DNA of 15,325 nucleotides from Phycisphaerae bacterium. GTDB lineage: Bacteria > Planctomycetota > Phycisphaerae > Sedimentisphaerales > SG8-4. The notes below the pieces were generated by a model, which was not told the origin of the DNA, did not search any database, and worked only from the letters and a program-made list of their open reading frames with translations. The stretch covers positions 1 to 15,325 of the forward strand of contig JAUWLI010000029.1 in NCBI GenBank assembly GCA_030613765.1, in the 5' to 3' direction. Of the stretch, positions 6,436 to 14,293 are shown piece after piece. Within the stretch, counting starts at the first letter, position 1, and the number at the start of each line of letters is the position of its first letter. The position numbers were made by a program, and so were the translations under genes.

Positions 6436-8154
6436 TCAGAAGATATCCAGCCTCAATCTGCACTTTGCCCTCCGGAGAAGTACCATACCGATTACTGCAT
6501 TGAAAACTATACTAACAATCGGGTTTAATATAAGTGCAAATTGCATATTTCCCATCAACATCATGCCCAGGATAGCAAAGAGAAACGTAAACATAAATTG
6601 ACGTATAACATAAAAACCAAGCAATGAGCCAATGGTAGCCATTACTGCTGCAGTACTCGATTTCAGACGCGTGCTAAAATACATCCCGAGGCCAATCAGA
6701 AATATTACATTTGCAACAATCCCAAGCGGTCCAAAGATGATGTAATAAAAGAAAAAATCCCGACTACTACCACCTTGTGTTTTCTGAAGAGCAATCATCA
6801 GAATGTAAGAGACAGGTGTGCCCAAAGCCAGGATGAGCCAGGCAGGTGCGTTTCGCCATAAAGCGGCCAAAGCTTTCCCGTGAATAATCTGCTTTGGCTC
6901 GAGCAAGGTACCAAGAAGGAGGGGCAAAGTCCGTGCCTCCTTTTCTTTTGTGATGCTGGTTGCAGCCATGGCAGCTGTGCGAATAGTAGCGATCATCCAA
7001 AGGCCGCTTGTGAACATGCTATAGAACATCATTGGTACTGGGGTATAAGTGGAAAACGCATTGAACAAATAAGCCAGGTAACAAAATATGAATAAGAGGA
7101 GTAAGAAAATGCCGAGGACTATTGCATTTGATCTGAGAGATTCGGAAAATGGTTTTGGCAGTTCCTTCCAGAAGATTGGCGAGCCGGTGACCGGCCTGAT
7201 GGGACGGGTCGTCGAAAAAGAGCTTTTGCCTTTAAAAACTGAGGATATGAAGTTTCTCTTCCATATGGGTAATTTTCTTCCGGCGTTAGTCCCTAAAAAG
7301 GTATCGAGCGCATGTCTTCGCATCCTGAATGCTGATGCAAAAAGTATGAACATTGAAGCGCCCCCCATTACCAGGCAATGCAACGGCACAGAAAAAAATG
7401 TGGTGCCCATGCGGGAACCCGGGGAGGCAGCTGAAGTAACCTGAATCATCGCTGCTAAAGGATTGATATACAGTATAACGCTCATCAGGACGCTGCTTGA
7501 ACTGCGAAAGAAAGATAGCGGAATCATGGTTAAATAAGCAACGACTAAGAAAGTCGTCATAATCAGGATGACATGATACGAACGGCGAAGCCTTGTAGAC
7601 AAAAACATGCTCAACGATCCGACAAAAAAAGTGGCGGTGAGGGTAATACTCAAAGCAGAGACGACATAATCCCACTGGATTCCGCCGAAAACTCTGATGA
7701 CAGCCAATAAAGGCAGACTTACAGCCAGCATCAGAATCAGCTGAAACAATCTGCTGAACAGCTTTCCCAGAACGATCTGAACACAATTGATTGGCGTGGT
7801 CATGAGAACATCCATTGTGCCCCGGCGAAGTTCATCACTAATCGAATTGCTGAGCATAACCGCAGCAAGAATCTGAGCGGTCAAAAATTGAAACCATGTT
7901 ATCGTCAGAACAAGGCTCCTGCCAATTTCAGCCGTACGTGAAACTTGCCAGGCGACTGACGTTCGCGAACCCTGTAAAAAAGCTATAGACCAGGCGCCGG
8001 CTACAAGAATGACCAGTACTAACAGATAAGCGGAACGGAGGACATAATTTCGGCGTCTGCGACTGGAAACGCGCAGCTCCTTGTCAAAGATTGGCCCGGT
8101 TAACCGGGAGGGATTGATGAAACTTGAAAACGAACTGATCAATGCCACAGCCAT
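6436..8154 (-). CDS. ABC-2 family double-length permease, paralog D (most diverged copy)
   Basis: A 572-residue paralog nearest to the ATPase gene. The frame extends six bases upstream to a TTG at 8160, but ATG 8154 is preferred. AAGGA lies six bases before it, and this start puts KELRVSSRRRRNYVLR at residues 25-40, exactly as in A, B and C. The internal duplication is clearest here: GPIFDKEL (20-27) matches SPIFWKEL (325-332), and the stretches at 104-131 and 400-427 share S-I, Glu, Thr-Leu-like, Q-I and G-K positions with identical spacing. The body has diverged widely from the other three copies. The C-terminal extramembrane loop present in A-C (about 35 residues before the last helix) is largely absent, explaining the shorter length. 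The tail RRAKCRLRLDIF is still recognisable. This is probably the oldest copy and the likeliest original partner of the ATPase, though that is inference. Confidence 0.9.
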   Translation of the reverse strand: MAVALISSFSSFINPSRLTGPIFDKELRVSSRRRRNYVLRSAYLLVLVILVAGAWSIAFLQGSRTSVAWQVSRTAEIGRSLVLTITWFQFLTAQILAAVMLSNSISDELRRGTMDVLMTTPINCVQIVLGKLFSRLFQLILMLAVSLPLLAVIRVFGGIQWDYVVSALSITLTATFFVGSLSMFLSTRLRRSYHVILIMTTFLVVAYLTMIPLSFFRSSSSVLMSVILYINPLAAMIQVTSAASPGSRMGTTFFSVPLHCLVMGGASMFILFASAFRMRRHALDTFLGTNAGRKLPIWKRNFISSVFKGKSSFSTTRPIRPVTGSPIFWKELPKPFSESLRSNAIVLGIFLLLLFIFCYLAYLFNAFSTYTPVPMMFYSMFTSGLWMIATIRTAAMAATSITKEKEARTLPLLLGTLLEPKQIIHGKALAALWRNAPAWLILALGTPVSYILMIALQKTQGGSSRDFFFYYIIFGPLGIVANVIFLIGLGMYFSTRLKSSTAAVMATIGSLLGFYVIRQFMFTFLFAILGMMLMGNMQFALILNPIVSIVFNAVIGMVLLRRAKCRLRLDIF

Positions 8155-8221
8155 ATACAATCCTTAGCTTTAGATCTGCCCTTACTGCTTACAGTAGCGA
8201 TTGCTCATCTTACCTTTTGTA
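8155..8221. other. 67-base gap between ATPase and permease D
   Basis: This is the longest gap in the window. It holds the permease D ribosome binding site and a small 5-base dyad (TACTG/CAGTA, 8183-8196, 4-base spacer). No convincing -35/-10 pair or T-run terminator is visible, so I read it as an operon spacer. It could contain a processing or internal promoter site that I cannot recognise. Confidence 0.4.
8161..8165 (-). promoter_or_regulatory. Ribosome binding site deciding the start of permease D
   Basis: AAGGA on the minus strand with a 6-base spacer to ATG 8154. It directly abuts the upstream in-frame TTG (8160), which therefore cannot use it. This favours the ATG start. Confidence 0.75.
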
Positions 8222-9148
8222 TTAGTGAACGACACCTTTGGTTAACTGGAGAAATGCCTCGTCAAGTTTGACCTGCTGAGGTTCGAGTGATACAATATCT
8301 ATGTTACCGTTCACCAGTGCGCGAGCAATAACGCCGTCGGTTTTCTGGTCCTTGCGAAGGGTGACGGCGATATAGCCCTCTGTGGATTGAACATCCTGAA
8401 TCACGGGCAGGGCTGAGAGCAGCTCAATCGCACGCTGCTGATTATTAGCTACACGCACACGGACTTTACTTTGAACACCCATTCGCTGTCGAATTTCCTC
8501 CATCGTGCCGCTAAACACCAGCCGGCCGTGCTCAATAATGCCAATGTGATCACAGATTTCCTCAAGTTCGCTTAGTATATGGCTGGATATCATTATAGTT
8601 TTCCCCATGCGTTTAAGCTCACGGAGCAGCTCTCTAATTTCAATGCGGGCACGTGGATCGAGGCCACTGGCAGGTTCGTCCAGAACCAGTACCTTTGGGT
8701 CATGAATAAGTACACGGGCCAGGCCAAGGCGCTGCTGCATACCCCGAGAGAGACTGTCGACAGTAAAGCTTTTTTTGCTCTGCAAATCGGTCAACTCGAG
8801 CACACCTTCGACGATAGACTTTCGTTTTTTGTGTTCAATACTAAAAGCAGCCGCAAAAAACTCAAGGTATTCAAACACCTTGAGGTCATCATAGATCCCC
8901 ATAAAGTCAGGCATATATCCGACTATTCTGCGAACTGCTTTACCTTTTTTGGTGATATCAAGGCCGTCAATGAACGCCTGGCCACGACTGGGCTCCAACA
9001 AGGTAACTAATATGCGCATGGTAGTGGTTTTCCCGGCACCATTAGGGCCGATGAAACCGAAAATATCGCCGGCTTCAATGAACAGATCGAGGTCAACCAA
9101 CGCCGTTAAATTACCGTAATGTTTAGTGAGACGTTTCGTTTCAATCAT
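8222..9148 (-). CDS. ABC exporter ATP-binding protein (CcmA/gliding-type family)
   Basis: A 308-residue cytoplasmic ATPase that would drive the adjacent ABC-2 permeases. Visible motifs are Walker A GPNGAGKT (34-41), signature LSRGMQQRLGLAR (133-145), Walker B VLVLDEP (153-159), D-loop SGLDP (161-165) and switch His190 in SSHIL. The usual Q-loop glutamine appears to be Asp in GYMPDFMGIYDD (77-88), and the signature reads LSRGM rather than LSGGQ. I recall similar variants in gliding-type ATPases, so they need not mean loss of function. A C-terminal extension of about 80 residues (after about 225), typical of the CcmA/DrrA group, follows the core. The start ATG 9148 has GAGG with an 8-base spacer. 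It is the only ATPase gene within the exporter block and is separated from permease D by 67 bases. Confidence 0.95.
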   Translation of the reverse strand: MIETKRLTKHYGNLTALVDLDLFIEAGDIFGFIGPNGAGKTTTMRILVTLLEPSRGQAFIDGLDITKKGKAVRRIVGYMPDFMGIYDDLKVFEYLEFFAAAFSIEHKKRKSIVEGVLELTDLQSKKSFTVDSLSRGMQQRLGLARVLIHDPKVLVLDEPASGLDPRARIEIRELLRELKRMGKTIMISSHILSELEEICDHIGIIEHGRLVFSGTMEEIRQRMGVQSKVRVRVANNQQRAIELLSALPVIQDVQSTEGYIAVTLRKDQKTDGVIARALVNGNIDIVSLEPQQVKLDEAFLQLTKGVVH

Positions 9149-9156
9149 TCTTATTT

Positions 9157-9160
9157 CCTC
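9157..9160 (-). promoter_or_regulatory. Ribosome binding site of the exporter ATPase
   Basis: GAGG, extended to GAGGAAA, with an 8-base spacer to ATG 9148, inside the 17-base gap after the exported-protein gene. Confidence 0.75.
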
Positions 9161-9165
9161 ATTAT

Positions 9166-11337
9166 CTATTTGGGAAAAACAACAAGACGAACCAGTTGTG
9201 TATGATTATAATCACACGAATGGCCCTTTGCTGCGAACGATACGGGAGCCTGGTCGAACTCCGCACAAACTACTGCGGCTCCCTTTGCAAGATATGCTTT
9301 GATGGTTTGAGTTCGCCGCAAACATCCCTGCGCAGCGTAGGCGGTTTCATTTTTAAACCCGGATTGAGAACCATCCCTATAGAGCCGATATCTTCCATCA
9401 GGATTCCTGATAATAGTTCTCTCCCAGCCTTTATATGGTTTCAACCTGTCAGAAAAATCCTCCGTTGAATACCCACTAACAGGCCCAAAACTGACAGCTT
9501 GATTTTTATCAAATAGAACATAACCTCTTTTGATTGGGCTTTCTAATTGGTTGACGATTGTAAGAAATATTTCATCTCCTCGGCGTTCAACACTGGCATC
9601 AATAGGCAGTTGCTGTACGGGCGATTCATTCATTAAGCACTGTATTGTCCATATGTTGATGGGTAACGAATAGGGATGGTTGCTCCCATCGTGCTGGAAG
9701 CAATAAATATTTCTACTGCCTGTTTGTTGGTTGTAAGCATAAAGGCGTTCTTGTGAAGGAGCAATGCCGGACCACCATTGTTTTTCATCAAGCCCCTTAA
9801 GCTGATAATCATCGCTGTAAGGTGCAAACAAACCGCAATACTCAGTGGACCATGCACGATTGGAGTGCTTGATTCCATCCAGAACTGAAACTATTCGGAA
9901 TTGCATTTTGCCGCCACGAAGAGCCTGAACGCCATAATAGGCACCCGCGGAAAATAAGATAATCCAAAAAGCAGATGTGACCCATGTCAACGGCAGACGG
10001 TTCATACGTTTGAGCACTATATAATCTACCGGTCCCAATAAAACCGCCAGGAGAGTCAGCAGCAGTATTACCCACCAAATGCTCAAAGGCCGCAGTTCAG
10101 AGATGCTGTATAGGTATTCCATCACCGCATTACTTCCGGCCTGGGCCTGGCCGATATCGTATCGATTGTCATATCGGCGTTTATCAGGTTCAGCTTTGGC
10201 ATCTTCAGCAAGTGTGATACTCCTGTGAGAACCGAGCCCAAGATAAACCTCTCTGTTACGTTGCCTTCGTTGACTAATCCGAATTTGTCTTTTTGTCCCG
10301 AACTCAGCGGCCTTGATGTCACTGTCCTCTAAAATAGCTGCTATACGACTAATCCAGAATTGGGCGGAATTTGTTTTCTGAAATTCGGTCATAGTGGAAG
10401 GATCAAACGCCAATACACCAACACGGCCAAAACCAACATATCCTGTAGCAAAAAGGCATTCTCCATTATCTGTATCATCAGTCTTGTAACAATGGGCGCC
10501 GAGTTTGGGTTTGAGGGGCCAGGACACAACAGATTCCGAATTGGAAGCGTTCAATCCCCAATTCCTGAGTTTATCTGCGTTGATGGTAATTTCCTTTGCC
10601 TGCTGAACTTCAAACGGGAGTAACTCGGCGATTGGATTTTCTCCCAGGAGGGGACGACTTCCAAGGATGAGCAGAAATTTGCCGCCATTGGAAACCCATT
10701 GTGCTATCGCATTTAATTGATTCTGGTTAAACTGGTTCCAATCAGGATCGTAGAGGATAAGCAGGTCAAGAGAAACGAAACCCGTCCAGTCCCAGGGCAC
10801 CATCCGTGGGAGTTTATCTTGTAAATATACTTTCCCCCGGCCCGTTTCCGATTTACAGGCGGATTGTTTAGATAAACTTAACAAACCGAATTTTCTCCGG
10901 CCAATGAGTCCGATGAACAAGTCATTCTCACCTATGGCGGTCAGTGCCCGTTTTCCTGGGGAAAAATCCCAAAGTTCGAAATCGTAACGCCAGCGTGTTC
11001 GGCCGCGTTGGTCGGAAATTCTCACGCTGCATTTATCAGCGGCAAAGGCCAATTTTGTGACCAACGGTATATGTAAAGGGACATCCGGTGTAAGCACGAA
11101 GGTATGAGTAATGTTTAAGGTGTTTAGGCCATCCTGTTTGGCTGATACGTTCAGGGAGCCTGCAAAAGGCTCAGTAAGTATGCTGCTGATACCAATTTCC
11201 AAAGGAGTCCATTCCATTGGGCGATAACAACCACCCCAGCCGAAAAAGCAGTCGACATTGAAAGGCGAGTCAGCCGACACAGTGCCGGCAGAGGCCAAAA
11301 CAAAAATTATCAGCAGCGCCAGGCAAATGCGTAACAT
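9166..11337 (-). CDS. Exported membrane-anchored protein with amidotransferase-like domain, ABC-cluster partner
   Basis: A 723-residue protein whose exact function I do not recognise. A signal peptide (1-22, cleavage likely after VSA) precedes a Cys-containing motif FFGWGGCYRPMEWTPLEI (31-48), matching an aromatic/Gly motif common at the start of such planctomycete exported proteins. A Rossmann-like region (about 185-340, with LDLLILYDPDW and GGKFLLILGS) resembles the glutamine-amidotransferase-like fold found in GldG-type ABC partners, but has no cysteine at the expected nucleophile position, so it is probably non-catalytic. Two transmembrane helices (about 421-441 and 452-472) flank a basic loop with GPVDYIVLKRMNRLPLTW, placing both large domains outside the cytoplasm. 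ATG 11337 is chosen over the in-frame TTG at 11352 because GAGG lies 7 bases before it and the signal peptide then begins normally. It lies 17 bases before the ATPase gene. Confidence 0.85.
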   Translation of the reverse strand: MLRICLALLIIFVLASAGTVSADSPFNVDCFFGWGGCYRPMEWTPLEIGISSILTEPFAGSLNVSAKQDGLNTLNITHTFVLTPDVPLHIPLVTKLAFAADKCSVRISDQRGRTRWRYDFELWDFSPGKRALTAIGENDLFIGLIGRRKFGLLSLSKQSACKSETGRGKVYLQDKLPRMVPWDWTGFVSLDLLILYDPDWNQFNQNQLNAIAQWVSNGGKFLLILGSRPLLGENPIAELLPFEVQQAKEITINADKLRNWGLNASNSESVVSWPLKPKLGAHCYKTDDTDNGECLFATGYVGFGRVGVLAFDPSTMTEFQKTNSAQFWISRIAAILEDSDIKAAEFGTKRQIRISQRRQRNREVYLGLGSHRSITLAEDAKAEPDKRRYDNRYDIGQAQAGSNAVMEYLYSISELRPLSIWWVILLLTLLAVLLGPVDYIVLKRMNRLPLTWVTSAFWIILFSAGAYYGVQALRGGKMQFRIVSVLDGIKHSNRAWSTEYCGLFAPYSDDYQLKGLDEKQWWSGIAPSQERLYAYNQQTGSRNIYCFQHDGSNHPYSLPINIWTIQCLMNESPVQQLPIDASVERRGDEIFLTIVNQLESPIKRGYVLFDKNQAVSFGPVSGYSTEDFSDRLKPYKGWERTIIRNPDGRYRLYRDGSQSGFKNETAYAAQGCLRRTQTIKAYLAKGAAVVCAEFDQAPVSFAAKGHSCDYNHTQLVRLVVFPK

Positions 11338-11344
11338 TTGTAAA

Positions 11345-11348
11345 CCTC
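11345..11348 (-). promoter_or_regulatory. Ribosome binding site deciding the start of the exported protein
   Basis: GAGG with a 7-base spacer to ATG 11337. It lies downstream of the alternative TTG (11352), so translation most likely begins at the ATG, directly before the signal peptide. Confidence 0.75.
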
Positions 11349-11369
11349 GCAAAAAACAACATTTACATG

Positions 11370-13337
11370 TTAAATCCGCACCTTCGAATTATATATTAAC
11401 CATTCCAGCAACGCAAGGACTAAAGCTATTCCTACAAGGAACGGCCATAACGGCAGATTCGACCGGCTTATAGGATTATCTTGGGCCTGAACCGCTTGCC
11501 CTGAGAGGATAATTTCCCGCATAGGTTCGATATTACTTTCCTGTAAATCAAGGAGATTGACAGCAAAGAGCCTGAGTGGTTGGTCAGGAACATTCAAACT
11601 GTAAACACCGACCTTATCGATACCGGGGAAACGAATGGTACCCGCCGCGTTGGCTTTGATCTCATTGCCGGAAAATCCAGGACCACTAACTTCAGCCACA
11701 GTTTCCGCTGCAAGACCTTCAACTATAATAGGTTGACCTACCTGCAGGTTAGTTTCCTGGTTTTGTCCTGCCTGCATTCCAAGAAAAGCAGTGGCGTTGT
11801 AACAGAACAGGATAAAGCTTGGTTCGAATGGCCAATTGGTTTGCAGGATATCGAAGCCGGCAAGCAAAAAGATACTTCCTTTGCGCCGAACCAGTGCAAG
11901 GGCGGGGCTCTGGCCGAACTCAGCTAAGGTTTCTGCATCGCGAGGCAGGGTCATTTTAAAACACTTAGCCGCAAAAAGGTTCATTAGATTAACATACTTC
12001 AACACCGGATGCCTTGGCCTCCAATCGACAATGACCTGGTTTTCCAGTTGCTCAGGAGCCGATACATCGATACCTTCCGGCGGATGACCAAAGACCAGAT
12101 AGCGGCATTTAGGCAGTTGAGTGGGTATGTGATTATCCAACACAATAACATCGTAGGGCTGTTCGACGCTGATAGTTCCAAAGTCCTTCGCCTCAAATTC
12201 ATCCGGAGAACATAGTTCCAGCCCTGCAAGCGGACATGCTTTTAGTGCTGACTCAAGCACTATATTACCGGTAGTAACAAGAAGGACTGTAAGTTTCCTG
12301 GGAGGTGAAAGAATGGCCCAGGCTGCATCATCACAAGCTAACGAATCAGGCTGTAGCTGTCTTACTTCAAGCACGCCGGCATCCACGTCAGATAAGGAAA
12401 AATCAATTGATACTTTGCCGGGTTGAGCAGTAACGGCAGTGTCGCTCGTTTTTTGCGGTGGAATAGTTACAGCCCTTATGGCCTGAACATTATTGTTTAT
12501 ACTGAGTTGCACATCACAGGTCGTTTCCTCAGTATCATAATTGGCTATGGTTGCGAAAACACTTATTTCGTCAGGATTTTCATAAGACCTGCGGGCCTGC
12601 ATAGCGGTTATGGCGATATTTTGTTGAGACTTCCCTATACAGTTGAAAATCAGCTCACCAGTGCCAACCGCTATCTGGTCTACATCGCGGATTCTCCCAT
12701 CACTGAATAATATCAGTTGAGCGGGTGTTTCTGCGCTACGATTATTGGCTTCGGTACCGGGCGACTGGGCAAAGGCCCGGGCGACTACTATCGCTTCAGC
12801 CAGGGCCGAGCCGCCATCACCGGCGGTTATTGCTTCTATGGTTGAGTGCAGCTGGTGCTTGTCAGAGGTGAAGTTACACATTACCTTGGCATGATCATCG
12901 AAGGCAATAATCATTACCTGGTCGGATTCATCTCTCAACGAAAAAAAGGCCTTACCACGCAGAGATTCAACAAATGTCCTTGCCTGCTTTTTGGCGGCAT
13001 CGAGACGCATTGGTTCAATGTCATTAGCGCTCATACTGGCTGATCGGTCTATCAGCAATACGAACCGACGGGATGGCCCTGTGGTTAATGACAGGATCGG
13101 CCCGGCGAGAGCAAGTAAAATAGCCAGCAGCATCAGAATTTGCAGCAGAAGTAAAATGTTTCGTCTTATTTTTTGAAACGGTGCATTGACCTGCAAATCC
13201 TGAACGGCCCGTTTCCACAGCAAAGTGCTCGATATAGTCTGCTCGCGACGTTTAAGCTTTAAGAAGTACAAAAGCAGCAGCAGAGGTAAAGTTGCAGCTA
13301 AGGCATAAAGAGCTGTAAATGGTGTAAGCCATTCCAT
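11370..13337 (-). CDS. BatA-like membrane protein with von Willebrand A domain
   Basis: A 655-residue membrane protein. The N-terminal part (about 1-80) has two hydrophobic helices around a basic stretch, LKLKRREQTISSTLLWKR, as in the aerotolerance-regulator BatA N-terminal domain. A VWA domain follows: the metal-binding DxSxS motif is DRSAS (97-101), LILFSDGR (208-215) supplies the later Asp, and the position usually held by Thr is probably Ser in GDGGSALAEA. A middle-to-late region (about 335-540) resembles the amidotransferase-like fold often attached to these proteins. A final helix lies at about 625-648. VWA proteins of this type work with MoxR ATPases in metal-dependent protein assembly. 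The start is set at ATG 13337, giving MEWLTPFTAL as expected for BatA; a TTG six bases upstream (13343) is the alternative. No good Shine-Dalgarno sequence is visible. Confidence 0.88.
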   Translation of the reverse strand: MEWLTPFTALYALAATLPLLLLLYFLKLKRREQTISSTLLWKRAVQDLQVNAPFQKIRRNILLLLQILMLLAILLALAGPILSLTTGPSRRFVLLIDRSASMSANDIEPMRLDAAKKQARTFVESLRGKAFFSLRDESDQVMIIAFDDHAKVMCNFTSDKHQLHSTIEAITAGDGGSALAEAIVVARAFAQSPGTEANNRSAETPAQLILFSDGRIRDVDQIAVGTGELIFNCIGKSQQNIAITAMQARRSYENPDEISVFATIANYDTEETTCDVQLSINNNVQAIRAVTIPPQKTSDTAVTAQPGKVSIDFSLSDVDAGVLEVRQLQPDSLACDDAAWAILSPPRKLTVLLVTTGNIVLESALKACPLAGLELCSPDEFEAKDFGTISVEQPYDVIVLDNHIPTQLPKCRYLVFGHPPEGIDVSAPEQLENQVIVDWRPRHPVLKYVNLMNLFAAKCFKMTLPRDAETLAEFGQSPALALVRRKGSIFLLAGFDILQTNWPFEPSFILFCYNATAFLGMQAGQNQETNLQVGQPIIVEGLAAETVAEVSGPGFSGNEIKANAAGTIRFPGIDKVGVYSLNVPDQPLRLFAVNLLDLQESNIEPMREIILSGQAVQAQDNPISRSNLPLWPFLVGIALVLALLEWLIYNSKVRI

Positions 13338-13357
13338 AATCAAAGCCCGGTAAAAGA

Positions 13358-14272
13358 CTAATGTAACAGACGTATTCGCCGCAGATAGTTCAGCGTTAGC
13401 GACTCAACAGAGTCGGCACTATTTGCAAGGACATATGCAGCTCCGCGACGCGCACAAAATTCTTTTAGCTCATTACAATAAGCAGTAAGATTTCGTTTAT
13501 AATACTTCAAAAGCGCACTGCTTATAGTAATCTCCGCCGTATCGGCATCTTCAATATCCACAAGTTTCAAGTCACCGGTAATTTCAGGTGCAAGTTCCTC
13601 CGGAGAGAGCACCTGTATAACGTACAAATCGTATTGCCTGCTGATTAGGCGGCGCAGACCGGTGTCAAGACCTTCCTTAAACAGGAAATCAGACAATACA
13701 ATCATAATCCCGGAGCCTATCCGTCCGGCAACCAGTTGCCGGCAGCTACTATCGAAATGCGAAGGTCCCTCGCAATCAGAGGTTAGAAGAAATTCCGCCA
13801 TGGCGCCTATGTAGTTACGTCCTCGCATATTTTTTAGCTGACCTTTCACACCCTCGGAAAAGGAGCTGATAGTCAGGCGATTGTTGTTGACCAGGCTGAC
13901 GTATCCTAAAGCTGCGGCCAACTTCTTGATGAAGAGTTCCTTGGCAGGTTCTCCTACACTCAATGAAGCACTGATATCGATTACTATATGAATTGTCAGG
14001 TCCTGTTCCTCCAGGAATAGTTTAAGGAATAACTGCTCCAGGCGTCCATAAATGTTCCAATCCACGAAACGCAGGTCATCACCGGCTACATAAGGACGAT
14101 GGTCGGCGAATTCCACACTCTGACCATGGCGCTTGGAACGACGTTCACCCTGAAGTTTACCCTGCAGTATTTTGCGGCTGAGAACATCAAGTGAATCCAG
14201 GCGGGCCATAAAATCTGGATCCAGCAGCTCTGTCAATCGCCTTCGGTGTGTAGCTGTTTTTATCCGGTTCAT
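13358..14272 (-). CDS. DUF58 protein (MoxR partner with VWA-like domain)
   Basis: A 304-residue soluble protein of the DUF58 family. The diagnostic stretch runs from about 45 to 78: RSKRHGQSVEFADHRPYVAG, then GDDLRFVDWNIYGRLEQ. A degenerate VWA domain follows, with the metal-site-like VIDISASLS (97-105) and LSDFLF (193-198). No transmembrane helix is seen; this is the short form, in contrast to DUF58 proteins with two N-terminal helices. DUF58 genes are regularly found directly after MoxR genes and are thought to act with them in chaperone-like assembly or activation of other proteins. The start ATG 14272 is 21 bases after the MoxR stop, with a distant GAGG (12 bases). The stop lies 20 bases from the VWA gene start, consistent with cotranscription. 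Confidence 0.93.
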   Translation of the reverse strand: MNRIKTATHRRRLTELLDPDFMARLDSLDVLSRKILQGKLQGERRSKRHGQSVEFADHRPYVAGDDLRFVDWNIYGRLEQLFLKLFLEEQDLTIHIVIDISASLSVGEPAKELFIKKLAAALGYVSLVNNNRLTISSFSEGVKGQLKNMRGRNYIGAMAEFLLTSDCEGPSHFDSSCRQLVAGRIGSGIMIVLSDFLFKEGLDTGLRRLISRQYDLYVIQVLSPEELAPEITGDLKLVDIEDADTAEITISSALLKYYKRNLTAYCNELKEFCARRGAAYVLANSADSVESLTLNYLRRIRLLH

Positions 14273-14293
14273 AACAATACGGCACCTCTATTC

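Noticed and set aside
8155..8160. Upstream TTG start for permease D (two extra residues)
   Set aside because: The AAGGA ribosome binding site directly abuts it, and the ATG start aligns all four paralogs residue for residue at the KEL motif.
8183..8196. Small dyad TACTG/CAGTA before permease D
   Set aside because: Five base pairs without a T-run or conserved operator features; expected by chance in a window of this size.
11338..11352. Upstream TTG start for the exported protein
   Set aside because: The GAGG ribosome binding site lies inside the extension, and the signal peptide begins properly at ATG 11337.
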